Shown in pieces: positions 24,175 to 35,000 of a stretch of DNA of 64,000 bases (its first letter is position 1; every line of letters starts with the position of its first letter). Under the pieces are notes generated by a model. It saw only the letters and a list, made by a program, of their open reading frames with translations. It was not told the origin of the DNA and ran no database searches. Made by a program: the position numbers and the translations under genes. The stretch comes from Clostridia bacterium (GTDB lineage: Bacteria > Acidobacteriota > Terriglobia > Terriglobales > Acidobacteriaceae). The stretch spans positions 1 to 64,000 of the forward strand of contig DATMYA010000008.1 in assembly GCA_035561135.1 (NCBI GenBank), given 5' to 3'.

Positions 24175-26028
24175 ATGAACACGTTTCCGATAATGCTGGG
24201 CGCGCTCTGCATCTACGCTCTTGCGTATCGCTACTACAGCGCGTTTGTTGCCGCAAAGGCACTGTCGCTCGATGACCGCCGCACTACGCCAGCGCACACC
24301 TTCGAGGATGGGCATAACTATGTTCCCTCGCCGCGCTGGGTTTTATTTGGACACCACTTCGCTGCGATCGCTGGCGCAGGTCCGTTGGTCGGACCCACCC
24401 TGGCTGCGCAATTCGGATTCGCTCCGGGCTTCCTATGGCTGCTGATTGGCGCGGTCCTGGCCGGATGCGTACAGGACTTCACGGTGCTCATAGCATCCGT
24501 TCGGCATCGAGGCCGCTCACTGGCCGACGTTGCACGCACGGAGATTAGTCCCTTCTCCGGCCTTGTCACGATGGTCGCCGTGCTCTTCATCCTGTTGGTG
24601 ACCCTTGCGGGACTTGGAATCGTGGTGGTAAACGCGCTTTCGAACAGTCCGTGGGGAGTATTCACCATCGGGATGACGATCCCGATTGCGCTCGTTATGG
24701 GGTGGTGGATGTTCAAGAGCCATCCGGGAACGATCATGGTCACGGGCCCCAGCATCTTCGGAGTCGTGCTGCTGATTGCGAGTGTGATGGCCGGGCGGTG
24801 GGTGGCGGGGTCAGCCGCCGCGGGGACACTTACGTTCAACGCTCATCAGATCACGATTCTGATGGCGATCTATGGCTTCGTCGCATCCGTGCTGCCGGTC
24901 TGGCTGTTGCTTGAGCCTCGCGATTATCTCTCCACGTACGTGAAGCTGGGAACGATTGCAGTTCTTATCCTCGGGGTGTTTATCGTCCATCCCGATATCA
25001 GGTTCCCCGCTTTCACCCAGTTCGTCCACGGCGGCGGCCCCATCATCAAAGGTCACCTGTTCCCGTTCCTATTCGTGACCATTGCATGTGGAGCCATATC
25101 AGGCTTCCATTCCCTTGTCGGGTCCGGCACCACGCCCAAGATGCTGGATAAGGAGAGTGACGGCCGTTTTATCGGTTACGGAGCGATGCTTGCCGAATCC
25201 CTTGTTGGCGTGCTGGCGCTGATCGCAGCCTGCTCAATGCATCCGGGTGATTACTTCGCGATCAATACCACGCCGGAAGTCTTTAGCAAACTGGGCCTGT
25301 CTACCGTCAACCTGGACATGTTCTCGCGGGAGGTTGGGGAGAACCTTGCCGGACGCACCGGAGGCGCAGTCTCGCTGGCAGTCGGCATGGCACAGATCTT
25401 CAGGGGGCTGCCGGGCATGGATCGCTTGATGGGCTACTGGTATCACTACGCGATCATGTTCGAGGCGCTGTTTATCCTGACGACGATTGACACTGGCACG
25501 CGCGTTGCCCGTTATGTCGTGCAAGAACTGGTGGGCAAGATCTACAAGCCATTCGGCAACAGTGCCTGGCTACCGGGAAATCTGATAACCACGTTCGTGG
25601 TGGTTCTTGCCTGGGGCTACCTGATCTACACAGGTAGCATCTCGACGCTCTGGCCGCTGTTCGGAACTGGCAACCAGCTGCTTGCGACCATAGCGCTGGC
25701 CGTCACAACTACTTTCCTCATCAACATGGGACGGGCGAAGTACGCCTGGATCACGGCGCTTCCAATGTGCTTCGTTGGCGTTACGACGGTAACGGCAGGA
25801 GTTCTGTCCATCAAGAATATATTCTGGCCGCTGACGTCCAAACCGGGACAGGTATTCACAGGTTACTTGGATTCCATTCTGATGAGCATCTTCATTATCG
25901 GCGTGGTACTGGTCGTTGCTGACGCTGTACGCAGGTGGTTCAAGGTGCTGAGAGGCGCTCCCATACCGGAAGAAGCGTTTGGCACTCCAGTTACCGAAAC
26001 GGGCGAGGTGAAAATGGGCTGCTGCTGA
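24175..26028 (+). CDS. cstA: Carbon starvation protein CstA (peptide/pyruvate transporter)
   Basis: 617 residues with about 16 hydrophobic segments. The N-terminal A-Y-R-Y-Y-S-x-F, D-G-H-N-Y-V-P, G-H-H-F-A-A-I-A-G-A-G-P-L-V-G-P and G-C-V-Q-D-F motifs are the CstA/BtsT signature. The C-terminus ends in M-G-C-C. CstA family proteins import peptides or pyruvate during carbon limitation across the inner membrane. It is followed, 90 bases on, by an outer-membrane porin on the same strand, which may provide matching outer-membrane entry. Confidence 0.96.
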   Translation: MNTFPIMLGALCIYALAYRYYSAFVAAKALSLDDRRTTPAHTFEDGHNYVPSPRWVLFGHHFAAIAGAGPLVGPTLAAQFGFAPGFLWLLIGAVLAGCVQDFTVLIASVRHRGRSLADVARTEISPFSGLVTMVAVLFILLVTLAGLGIVVVNALSNSPWGVFTIGMTIPIALVMGWWMFKSHPGTIMVTGPSIFGVVLLIASVMAGRWVAGSAAAGTLTFNAHQITILMAIYGFVASVLPVWLLLEPRDYLSTYVKLGTIAVLILGVFIVHPDIRFPAFTQFVHGGGPIIKGHLFPFLFVTIACGAISGFHSLVGSGTTPKMLDKESDGRFIGYGAMLAESLVGVLALIAACSMHPGDYFAINTTPEVFSKLGLSTVNLDMFSREVGENLAGRTGGAVSLAVGMAQIFRGLPGMDRLMGYWYHYAIMFEALFILTTIDTGTRVARYVVQELVGKIYKPFGNSAWLPGNLITTFVVVLAWGYLIYTGSISTLWPLFGTGNQLLATIALAVTTTFLINMGRAKYAWITALPMCFVGVTTVTAGVLSIKNIFWPLTSKPGQVFTGYLDSILMSIFIIGVVLVVADAVRRWFKVLRGAPIPEEAFGTPVTETGEVKMGCC

Positions 26029-26119
26029 GCCAACATAACGCAGAGAACAGTTTCTTACTTGTGTGTAAGTGGCGCCGCGTCTCGCCTCCATGTCCGGGCC
26101 AATACGAGGAGGAATCTCG

Positions 26120-27928
26120 ATGAAATCGCAAAAGTGGTTATGTTTTCTGCTATTGGCTTCCAGCTTTGTGCTAGCCCAGGCTGGCGCACCCAACACCAAT
26201 TCCCCCGGTGATATGTCCGCGATCCTCACCGAACTGAAGCAATTGCATCAGGCAATCGCCGATCAGCAAAAGCAGATATCGCAACAACAACAGGAGATAG
26301 AAAAACTACGGCAACAGCAATCCGTGGCCCCGCGCGAAGTCTCTGGCAACTCCGCAGCTTCGCCACGTTTGATCAACGCCGTTTCACATCCCCCAATTGC
26401 ATCCAGTACGGTCAGCGCATCTGTTTCTACCGCAACTCCACAGACGACGGGACCGAGCGCGCCCGCTGCAAGTCCTGTCGCGGCCGTGGCACCTGTCCGT
26501 GTGTTTCCGGTCGATCCGCCGAAGAAAGAGGGGTTCCTTCCGGACATCACGATCGGCAACAAAATTCGCATCAAGCCGTATGGATTTCTCAAGGCGAGTG
26601 CGATTTATGACACCGCTTCACCTTATGGAAATGACTTCCCGCTGCCTGGGTTCATCGGCGATGCGAACGGTCCAGACAAGCAGCCCGAGTTTCATATCAA
26701 GGCAAGAAGCCTTCGCCTCGGCGCCAACTTCGAGTGGCCGGACTTGTCACCGAATGTCATCGTCACCGGCAAGTTCGAGATGGACTTCGAAGGCAATTTC
26801 ACCCGCGTTAATAATCGCAACATCAGCGCTATTCGTTCCAGCATGCCCTCCATTCGCCTTGGGTATGGACGCGTTGACTGGGCGACTACCGACAAAACAA
26901 CCTTGTTCGCGTTGTTCGGACAGGATTGGACTCCGTTCGGATCCTCTACGCTGCCGAACCTGCTCGAATCGACGGGTTTGGGCATAGGCTTCGGAACTCT
27001 TTATGAGCGAGCGCCACAAGTGCGCGTTGGGGTGAACCGGAAGCTTGGCGGCGAAAGAAAATGGGCTATACAACCGGAGTTCGCTGTTGTGCTGCCCGTC
27101 TTCGCAAACCTGCCCGCCAATCTCGCGGATCAACTTGGATACGGCGAGCGCCAAGGAACTGATGCGGGACGTCCCGAAATCCAAGGCCGGCTCGTGACCC
27201 AGTTCCAACTCGACAAAGCTAAAGGCGTGCCACCGGCGCAGATTATTGTGAGCGGCATGCAGGGCGAGCGCACCGCGATTGTGCTCGCGTCGGGAGTTCC
27301 GTTGCCATTCACGGCCGCATTCCCGGCTGGCGCTCGTGTCACGACGACCCGATACGGTTACACCGGCGAGGTTCAGCTCCCGACTCGTTTCTTCACCCTC
27401 ACCGCGAAGTACTACAACGGGACAGATCTTCGTTTCTACTTTGCCGGTCAGCTTTATACTCAGTTCAACGACACCACTGGGATGATCGCTCTCGCGCCGG
27501 CATTGTCGGTAGACGGCGCGTCCACGCTTGCTTTCGGATTGCTGAATGGCGTGCCGGTGGTCGCACCACAACGGCCTGCGCGCTCGCAGGGCGGGTTCGT
27601 CAACCTTGGGCTTCCGCTATCGCGTTGGGCTAACGCTGCCGCCGAAGGGCGGAATGCAGGCTGGACCATGTACCTGCATTATGGTTTCGACCAGGTGCTC
27701 GCCCGCGATGTCCGCCGTTTCGGTGGAGGTCGCGCCAAGAGTGATTTGGGTTCGGCACAGCTTCAGTACAAGCTGAACAACTGGGTAACGTTTGCCGTCG
27801 AGGAATCGCTTTACCGCACGCGCGCGATTCCGCTAGTAACAACTGGGACTTTCCCCCTTTTCCAGGGCCGCCCCATGCGAGAGATCAACAACATTCGTAG
27901 CGAATTTGGGACAATCTTCAATTTCTAG
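26120..27928 (+). CDS. Outer-membrane porin with N-terminal coiled coil
   Basis: 602 residues from ATG 26120, which has GAGGAGGAA upstream. Signal peptide 1-20. Residues 40-75 are a Gln-rich coiled coil (heptad-like Q-Q-K-Q-I-S-Q-Q-Q-Q-E-I-E-K-L), a Ser/Ala/Pro-rich linker follows to about 140, then a beta-barrel of about 450 residues ending in N-F, a Bam-recognised C-terminal aromatic. The layout matches acidobacterial porin-like DcaP-type proteins with a periplasmic trimerising stalk. Substrate unknown; neighbour cstA suggests peptides or small carboxylates. Confidence 0.82.
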   Translation: MKSQKWLCFLLLASSFVLAQAGAPNTNSPGDMSAILTELKQLHQAIADQQKQISQQQQEIEKLRQQQSVAPREVSGNSAASPRLINAVSHPPIASSTVSASVSTATPQTTGPSAPAASPVAAVAPVRVFPVDPPKKEGFLPDITIGNKIRIKPYGFLKASAIYDTASPYGNDFPLPGFIGDANGPDKQPEFHIKARSLRLGANFEWPDLSPNVIVTGKFEMDFEGNFTRVNNRNISAIRSSMPSIRLGYGRVDWATTDKTTLFALFGQDWTPFGSSTLPNLLESTGLGIGFGTLYERAPQVRVGVNRKLGGERKWAIQPEFAVVLPVFANLPANLADQLGYGERQGTDAGRPEIQGRLVTQFQLDKAKGVPPAQIIVSGMQGERTAIVLASGVPLPFTAAFPAGARVTTTRYGYTGEVQLPTRFFTLTAKYYNGTDLRFYFAGQLYTQFNDTTGMIALAPALSVDGASTLAFGLLNGVPVVAPQRPARSQGGFVNLGLPLSRWANAAAEGRNAGWTMYLHYGFDQVLARDVRRFGGGRAKSDLGSAQLQYKLNNWVTFAVEESLYRTRAIPLVTTGTFPLFQGRPMREINNIRSEFGTIFNF

Positions 27929-27964
27929 ACCGGCAGCTTTCAGATCATCAGAGCTCTGCCGGTC
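27928..27964 (+). terminator. Hairpin after porin gene
   Basis: Nine-bp stem GACCGGCAG/CTGCCGGTC (27928-27936 with 27956-27964) with a 19-nt loop begins in the stop codon. No T-run, so the terminator role is tentative. Confidence 0.4.
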
Positions 27965-28111
27965 ATCTCAAGCGATTGGCAGACGAGAAGTCGCTGAGCC
28001 ACTGAGCTAAGCCAAACCGTGTCTTCCTGTCTATAACGACGCTCGGGTTGTCAAGACAGACCTCTTAGTAGCTCAGCAGCTCAACTTGTCTCGCCTGCTA
28101 ACATTGAGGTA

Positions 28112-28978
28112 ATGAAAGCGGACTTGGAGCAGGCGCTAACCGCCTTGAAATCCGGTGATGTCGAAGGGGGCCTGAGGCTGCTCGAACGCACAGTGCTGTC
28201 TTTTGGCATGAAGGTCTGCGGCCATCGAGAGGACGCCGAGGACACTGCCCAGGAGGTCCTGCTAAAGCTCCTGCCATACATCACGCGCTTCGACAATCCG
28301 AGTGCTTTCGCCGTGTGGCTGTACACGGTCGCGCGCAATCGATGCCTGATGAGCCGACGGCGCAGCAAATTTGCTCCCCGCGAACATCTCCGGCTCGAAG
28401 ACCTGATGCCGGATGGTCAGGAACTCGCGGCCCTTGCCTCGCCAAAAGAGGCTACGCCCGAGTCGTTGTTGCTCCGCGCAGAGCACTCGGAGCATGTGCG
28501 CTCGGCGCTGCAGAACATCCCGGCACAATACCGGCTTGTCCTGGTGCTGCACGACATGGAAGGACTCGGAACTGCTGAGATTGCCAAGATCATGGCAATA
28601 CGTGAGGGCACGGTGAGAGTGCGCCTTCATCGCGCACGACTCGCGCTTCGACAGGAACTTTCATCACGCGAGCGGAGTGTTTCGCACCTGAAGAAGCAGC
28701 CAGTTCAGAAGCCTCGACAGTGTCGCGAGATTTTCGCCGCACTCTCCGACTACCTCGACCAAACGCTTGATCCTGGCATGTGTGACAAGCTTGAAAAGCA
28801 CTTGGACGGGTGTCAGCCCTGCGAAGCGTTTCTCGCCGATCTGGAGCGCACCGTCGAGCGTTGCCGCGCGTATGACGCCGGGTGCAAGTCCAAGCAGACA
28901 AGTAAGTTCCGCGACAGAGTTTTGCAAGATTACAAACGCGTACTGTCTTCCATCCAGAAGAAGGCTGCCGCACGCTAA
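28112..28978 (+). CDS. ECF-type RNA polymerase sigma factor with C-terminal zinc-finger (anti-sigma-like) domain
   Basis: 288 residues. Region sigma-2 about 25-90 (E-D-A-E-D-T-A-Q-E-V-L-L-K, V-W-L-Y-T-V-A-R-N-R) and sigma-4 about 125-182 (I-P-A-Q-Y-R-L-V-L-V-L-H-D, helix-turn-helix I-A-K-I-M-A-I-R-E-G-T-V-R-V-R-L-H-R-A-R). After residue 200 comes a ZAS/zf-HC2 module: C204, then H230-x3-C234-x2-C237, normally found in anti-sigma factors such as RsrA. So sigma and a redox- or metal-responsive inhibitory domain appear to be one chain. The gene directly precedes the OsmC-efflux operon on the same strand and may control it. Upstream 180 bases hold the promoter; no consensus was fixed. Confidence 0.9.
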   Translation: MKADLEQALTALKSGDVEGGLRLLERTVLSFGMKVCGHREDAEDTAQEVLLKLLPYITRFDNPSAFAVWLYTVARNRCLMSRRRSKFAPREHLRLEDLMPDGQELAALASPKEATPESLLLRAEHSEHVRSALQNIPAQYRLVLVLHDMEGLGTAEIAKIMAIREGTVRVRLHRARLALRQELSSRERSVSHLKKQPVQKPRQCREIFAALSDYLDQTLDPGMCDKLEKHLDGCQPCEAFLADLERTVERCRAYDAGCKSKQTSKFRDRVLQDYKRVLSSIQKKAAAR

Positions 28979-29117
28979 CGCCTTTCCCGTTTTGGCACTC
29001 CGACTCCAATCAATTCTTCTTACTTGAACTGTAACGATTCACCTGTCCTTAGCATTTAGTGGATGTCGGCGCAGGTAGCCGAATCACACAGTCCGGAATT
29101 CCGGACGCGAGGGGACA

Positions 29118-29558
29118 ATGATTCTGGGATCCGTAACACTTCAGCAGCCAACAGGAACAGGGCGACAGTTCGTCGCGACGAGCGGCACTGGCCATAACCT
29201 GGTTATCGACGATGCAGCGGGCGGCACCGGAGCCAAACCAATCGAACTCGTGGCGATTGCGCTCGCAGGTTGCACGGCTTTCGACGTCATCAACATTCTT
29301 CGCAAGAAGCGCCAAACCGTGACTGGATACGAAGTCCGGTGCGAGGCCGACCAGGCCAGCGAACCACCGCAGGTGTTTACGAACGTCCGCATTCATCATG
29401 TGATCACCGGTGAAAACGTTTCTCCCCAAGCAGTCGAGGAGGCCATTCGCCTCTCGGAGGAGAAGTACTGCTCAGTGGGCGCCATGATCAAGCAGAGCGC
29501 ACCCCTGCATACGACATACGAACTCTTCTCTTCTGCAAACGCACTAGCGACGAAGTAA
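29118..29558 (+). CDS. OsmC/Ohr-family peroxiredoxin-like protein
   Basis: 146 residues. The two family Cys are present: C52 in L-A-G-C-T-A-F-D-V and C118 in K-Y-C-S-V-G-A-M. An N-terminal beta domain and the first catalytic region at P-I-E-L-V-A fit YhfA-like OsmC proteins, which reduce organic hydroperoxides with lipoyl partners; substrates of this subgroup are poorly known. It lies 140 bases after the sigma gene and 7 bases before tolC, so it is probably the first or second gene of the efflux transcript. Confidence 0.92.
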   Translation: MILGSVTLQQPTGTGRQFVATSGTGHNLVIDDAAGGTGAKPIELVAIALAGCTAFDVINILRKKRQTVTGYEVRCEADQASEPPQVFTNVRIHHVITGENVSPQAVEEAIRLSEEKYCSVGAMIKQSAPLHTTYELFSSANALATK

Positions 29559-29565
29559 GGCGGAG

Positions 29566-30930
29566 ATGATGAAAGTGTCCCACAAAGCCGCGCTAGCGCT
29601 TGCATTGGCGTTCCTGCCGACGCTCATGGCCGCACAGCGCCCTGAACCACTGACGCTCTCCGAGGCCGTGCAGATCGCATTGGAGAAGAACCCTCTGCGC
29701 AAGGCCGCCATCGCAGACACGCGTGCCGCGCGCGCCGGCGTGCGCGAGGCGAGAGCGGCGTTCTATCCGAGGCTGATGTTCTCGGAGGCCGCCATCCGCG
29801 GAAACGACCCAGTATTTGTTTTCGGCACGAAGCTTCGACAGCAACGATTCGGGACGGGCGACTTCGCTCTGAACCAACTCAATACGCCCACGCCGCTCGG
29901 CGACTTCACGTCACGTTTGAGTGGTCAGTGGCGGATATTCGACTCGTTCCAGAACTCCCGCTCGGTGAAGCGCGCGCGCCACCTGAATGGAGCCTCGGCC
30001 AGCCAGCTTGAACGCACAGACCAGGAGTTGATCGCGAGGGTGGTGCAGGCGTACTACGGCGTACTTCTCGCTGCGAAACGCGTGACCGTTGCGGACGAGG
30101 CGCTTAAGACCTCGCAGGCAATAGAAGAACACAGCCGCCGACGTGTCGAAAGCGGGCTAGCCGTTGAGGCCGACCTCTTGAGCGCCAAGGTGCTGACAGC
30201 CTCTCGCCAGCAGGAACTGATTCGCGCACGGAACGACCTCTCATTCGCTGGTGTCAAGCTGGCGATTGCACTGGGAGTTTCGGCTGACGATGTCTTTGAG
30301 CCCGCTGATGTGCTCGTTGAGCGCACCCTTGCGGAGCCCTCGATTGCGGACCTGGAGCGCGGCGCACTCGATCGCCGGCCGGACCTTCGCCGCGTCCGCA
30401 GTGAACAGTCAGCACAGCAGCAATCCGTATCGATTGCGAAATCAGCATTCGGGCCGCGCCTGGAAGCTTTCGGTTCATGGCAGACGGACAGCCACTCGCT
30501 CGGTTGGAACGGTGGAAACAACTGGACCGCCGGCCTGGAACTCCAGTTCGACCTGTTCTCGGGCGGCGCAAAGCTCGCGCAATTGCAGCGCGAAAAGGCG
30601 ACGGCAGAACGCGTCGCTGCGCTGCGAGCGGCTTTCGAAAACAACATACGCCTGGAAGTCCGTGGTGCCTACTACGACTATGATGCCGCGCGTCAGCAGG
30701 TGGCCGTAGCGAAGGCCGCCACATCGCACGCGACGGAAAGCCTGCGCATCCTGCAGAACCGGTATAACGCCGGTCTCGCGACCGTGACCGATCTATTGCG
30801 CGTTGAAGAGGCAGCACACCGCGCGCAGACCGATTATTGGGATGCGATCTATCGCGTACACACCAGTTACGCCAACCTCGAACTCGCGTCGGGGACGCTC
30901 ACAGTGAATTCTCCCGTGGTGTTGCCATGA
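29566..30930 (+). CDS. TolC-family outer-membrane efflux protein
   Basis: 454 residues (ATG 29566; ATG 29569 is equally possible). Signal peptide 1-22 (…T-L-M-A-A-Q). Two repeated OEP units: L-S-E-A-V-Q-I-A-L-E-K-N-P at 30-42 opens the first, and long amphipathic helices with Q-Q-E-L-x-R-A-R-N-D-L and the late S-L-R-I-L-Q-N-R-Y-N-A-G-L-A-T-V-T-D-L-L motif close the second. TolC trimers form the outer-membrane tunnel. Stop overlaps the start of the membrane-fusion lipoprotein (ATGA), showing tight coupling. Confidence 0.95.
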   Translation: MMKVSHKAALALALAFLPTLMAAQRPEPLTLSEAVQIALEKNPLRKAAIADTRAARAGVREARAAFYPRLMFSEAAIRGNDPVFVFGTKLRQQRFGTGDFALNQLNTPTPLGDFTSRLSGQWRIFDSFQNSRSVKRARHLNGASASQLERTDQELIARVVQAYYGVLLAAKRVTVADEALKTSQAIEEHSRRRVESGLAVEADLLSAKVLTASRQQELIRARNDLSFAGVKLAIALGVSADDVFEPADVLVERTLAEPSIADLERGALDRRPDLRRVRSEQSAQQQSVSIAKSAFGPRLEAFGSWQTDSHSLGWNGGNNWTAGLELQFDLFSGGAKLAQLQREKATAERVAALRAAFENNIRLEVRGAYYDYDAARQQVAVAKAATSHATESLRILQNRYNAGLATVTDLLRVEEAAHRAQTDYWDAIYRVHTSYANLELASGTLTVNSPVVLP

Positions 30931-32048
30931 AAGTTATGAAGACAACTGTTCTTTCAATTGCGCTACTCCCGCTTGCTTTGACATTCGCAGGTTGCAGCCA
31001 TGAAAAGACTGCGGTCAGTGCCGCACCGGAAACCGTTCGGGGAGTGCAAACAATCACCGTACAGCGAGCAAGCTTGCTTGCTTACTATGACGCCGTCGGC
31101 ACTGTTCGCTCCGTGCAGACTGCACAGCTCGCAAGCCAGGCGACGGGCGTTGTTGTGCGGGTGAATGCCCGTGAGGGTGACCGCGTGCGTCGAGGCCAGG
31201 TGCTCGCGGTCATCGACGACTCGCAAACGCGCGCCGGGCTCAATCGCGCCAGTGCGGCGCTGGGATCGACTCAGCAAGATATTGCCGTCGCCGAGGCCGA
31301 GCTGACGTTGGCAGCATCGACCCTGAAACGTTACCAGGGTCTCTACGAAAGCAAATCGGTCAGCCCACACGAGTTTGATGAGATCAAGACGCGCTACGAG
31401 GCCGCGAAAGCGCGTCGCGAAGCCGCTCTTGCGGGACGCACGCAGGCCGACGCCGCGGTGGCACAGGCTCGGACGATGCAGGGCTTTACGCAGATTCGCG
31501 CGCCGTTCGATGGCGTGGTCACCGCGAAGCTCACCGAAACCGGCAACCTTGCCAGCCCCGGCACGCCGATTTTCGTCGTTGAGGATTCAAGCCGATTCCG
31601 GCTTGAAGCCAACGTCGACGAGCGCGCAGTGAGTACCGTTCGCCTGGGGCAAACAGTTCCAGTGATTCTCGACGCAGTTGGGGAAGACAGCCTTGCGGGC
31701 AAAGTCGTGCAGATCCTTCCCGCTGTCGATCCTGCCAGCCACACATTCCTCATCAAGATAGAGCTTCCGCGTGACCAGCGTATTCGCTCCGGGCTCTTCG
31801 GCCGCGCGCGTTTCCCGCTGGGTAATCGCGAATCGCTGGCAGCGCCACAAACGGCCGTCGTGCAGCGCGGAACGATGCAGGCGGTGTACGTCGTCGGCGC
31901 CGACCAGGTGGCCAGCCTGCGTTACGTATCGCTCGGCCGTGCCGACGCCAACGGCGTCGAAGTGCTGTCCGGCCTCCAGAGCGGAGAGCGTATCGTCGCC
32001 AAGCCCGGCTCTGACGAACTGAACGGCAAGAAGATAGAGGTGCGGTGA
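30927..32048 (+). CDS. RND efflux periplasmic adaptor (membrane fusion lipoprotein)
   Basis: 373 residues from ATG 30927. Lipoprotein signal with lipobox L-T-F-A-G-C, Cys at about residue 19, so it is anchored in the inner membrane. Order: biotinyl-lipoyl half domain ([12 protein letters not shown]-x-V-V-R-V), alpha-helical hairpin about 105-160, second lipoyl half (I-R-A-P-F-D-G-V-V), then beta-barrel and membrane-proximal domains. It bridges the RND pump and TolC. The stop overlaps the pump start. Confidence 0.95.
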   Translation: MKVMKTTVLSIALLPLALTFAGCSHEKTAVSAAPETVRGVQTITVQRASLLAYYDAVGTVRSVQTAQLASQATGVVVRVNAREGDRVRRGQVLAVIDDSQTRAGLNRASAALGSTQQDIAVAEAELTLAASTLKRYQGLYESKSVSPHEFDEIKTRYEAAKARREAALAGRTQADAAVAQARTMQGFTQIRAPFDGVVTAKLTETGNLASPGTPIFVVEDSSRFRLEANVDERAVSTVRLGQTVPVILDAVGEDSLAGKVVQILPAVDPASHTFLIKIELPRDQRIRSGLFGRARFPLGNRESLAAPQTAVVQRGTMQAVYVVGADQVASLRYVSLGRADANGVEVLSGLQSGERIVAKPGSDELNGKKIEVR

Positions 32049-35000
32049 TGTCCAATTCTCCGACCCTTCGTGCCGCTGGCAAACTCGCCCGCAGCTTCAT
32101 CGACTCAAAGCTAACGCCGCTGGTGATCGTCGCTTCCCTCCTGCTTGGCGCATTCGCCACCTTGCGGACTCCGCGCGAAGAAGAGCCGCAGATCGTCGTG
32201 CCCATGCTCGACGTATTGGTGCAGATGCCAGGCGCGAGTGCCGCTGAAGTGCAGGAGCGCGTTAGCGTGCCCATGGAACGCCTTCTGCGCGAGATACCCG
32301 GAGTCGAATACATCTACACAATCTCGCATCCCGAAGCATCGATGCTCGTCGTTCGCTTCGAGGTGGGCACAAAGGAAGAAGATGCGATCGTCAAGACGTA
32401 TAACAAGCTCTATTCGAACTTCGACCGCATTCCACCCGGTGTTTCGCATCCGCTCATAAAGCCGCGTTCGATCGACGACGTCCCGATCCTGGCGCTCACC
32501 CTTTGGGGTAAAGGACACGATGGGTACGAATTGCGACGTATCGCCGCCGAGGTCGAGAGTGCGATCAAGCAGGTAGATGATGTCTCCGAGACGCACATCA
32601 TCGGCGGACAGCGGCGTCAGGTCCGCGTCGTGCTCGATTCTCAGCGGCTCGCCGCCTATGGCATGACCCCCGCTGCTGTCGCCATCCAACTTGAGCGCGC
32701 AAACATGCGAGCACAGGCCGGGAGCTTCGCATCGGATAATCGCGAATTCCAGGTGGAGGCGGGCCGGTTCCTCAGCTCCGCAAACGACCTACGGCAGATC
32801 GTCGTTGGAGTGAACGGCGGCAGGCCTATCTACCTTCGCGATGTCGTCCAGGAAATCGTGGACGGTCCCGAGGAGCCGAATAGCTACGTCTCTTTTGCCA
32901 ATGCTGCAGGCGCAGGATCGAACGCCCAGAAAGGCGACTTCCCTGCCGTCACGATCACGGTCGCCAAGCGCAAGAGCACCAACGCCACCGTGATCGCCCA
33001 AAGCGTGCTTCGCCGTGTCGAAGACATGAAGCACAATCTTCTGCCTTCTGACGTGAACGTCACGGTAACGCGCAACTACGGCCAGACGGCGAAAGAGAAG
33101 TCCGACGAGTTGCTTCAGCATTTGCTGATTGCAACGTTCTCGGTGGCGTTGCTGATCGCGCTCGCCCTGGGATGGCGCGAGTCAGGCGTCGTGCTCGTTG
33201 CAATCCCGGTCACGCTCGCGCTCACGCTTGCCATCTTCTATTTCTTTGGATACACGCTGAACCGCGTCACTCTTTTCGCGCTTATCTTCTCGATCGGCAT
33301 TCTTGTGGACGATGCAATTGTCGTGGTCGAGAACATCGTGCGCCATTTCCGGCTGCCAAAGAACGGCGGGCGCTCGCTCACGCAGGTTGCGATCGAAGCG
33401 GTCGATGAGGTCGGCAACCCGACCATTCTCGCGACCTTTGCGGTAATCGCCGCGATTATGCCGATGGCGCTTGTCCGCGGGCTCATGGGCCCCTACATGC
33501 GTCCGATTCCTGTTGGTGCATCGGCTGCCATGATCTTCTCGCTCCTGGTCGCGTTCGTGGTTTCGCCCTGGGCCGCACTTCGTCTGCTCAGGCACTATGC
33601 CGACCGCCCAGGAGAGGAACACGAGAAAGAAGGATGGACCACGCGACTCTATCGCCGTGTCATGACGCCGCTGATCAGCAACTCCGCCCGGCGCTGGCAA
33701 TTTCTCGGCGTGGTAGTCGTACTCCTGTTGCTCGCGTGTTCGCTGGTCGCGTTCAAACTCGTCCGCGTCAAAATGCTTCCGTTCGACAACAAAAGCGAGT
33801 TCCAGGTCATCATCGACATGCCGAACGGCACCACGCTCGAACAGACGACGCGTGTCGCGCAGGAACTCGGACGTGCGCTGTCGCTTGAGCCCGAAGTTTC
33901 CAATTACCAAATCCACTCGGGAACTGCCGGCCCGCATAATTTCAATGGACTCGTGCGGCACTACTTCCTGCGCAGCGGTGCGAATGTGGCCGACATCCAG
34001 GTCAACCTGCTCGATCGTCACGAACGCAAGGAACAGAGTCATGATATTGCAAAGCGGCTGCGGCCCAAGTTGGTCGAGATCGGCAATCAGTTTGGAGCGA
34101 AGATCAAGGTCGCAGAGGTACCACCCGGACCGCCAGTCCTGCAGACGCTCGTCGCTGAAGTCTATGGACCTGACTACCGGCAGCAGATAGAAGTCGCAAA
34201 GCAGATCAAGGGGATATTTCAGCAGACTCCAGGCGTCGTCGATGTTGATTGGTACGTCGAAGATCCGCAGGCAAAGTACGACATGGTGGTGGATCTCGAC
34301 AAAGCCGCGCTGCACGGCGTCTCTGCCGCCGACGTCACCCGCACGGTCCAAATAGGGCTTGGCGGTAGCACGGCAGGGCTGCTGCACACGACGGACTCAC
34401 GGGAAGACGTACCGATTCGCGTGCAGCTCGCAAGGCCGGTACGTTCCGGAGTCGATGCGCTTGCGGCGCTCCGCCTCCCCACCGCTACGGGCGCGCAGGT
34501 TTCTCTGGCCGAGGTAACGAACACTCACCAAACCACGATCGACACGAGCCTGTATCGGAAAAACCTGCGGCCAGTGGTCTACGTGACCGGAGACATTTCG
34601 GGCGCGGAAGAGAGCCCTGTCTACGCCATCATGAAAATGAACAGGGCGATCGACGAGCTGAAGTTTCCGGGCGGCTACACCATAAAGCGATACACGGCGA
34701 CGCTTCCCGATGAACACGATCGCGTGGCGATGAAGTGGGACGGCGAATGGCACATCACCTACGAAGTGTTCCGCGATCTCGGAATTGCCTTCGCCGCTGT
34801 GCTCGTGCTGATCTATGTCCTCGTCGTTGGCTGGTTCCGTTCGTTCATCACGCCGCTGGTCATCATGGCGCCGATCCCGCTGACGCTCGTCGGCATTCTG
34901 CCCGCGCACGCCGCCCTTGGCGCTTTCTTCACCGCAACCTCGATGATTGGCTTCATTGCAGGGGCCGGCATCATCGTACGGAATTCCATTATCCTGGTGG

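Noticed and set aside
27975..28015. On the minus strand a TTAGCTCAGTGGC stretch resembles a tRNA D-arm
   Set aside because: No anticodon arm, T-arm (GGTTCGA) or acceptor pairing follows, so it is probably chance.
33182..34387. 401-codon open frame on the minus strand
   Set aside because: It lies opposite the RND pump gene and is very rich in His, Arg and Asp; a shadow of GC-rich coding sequence.
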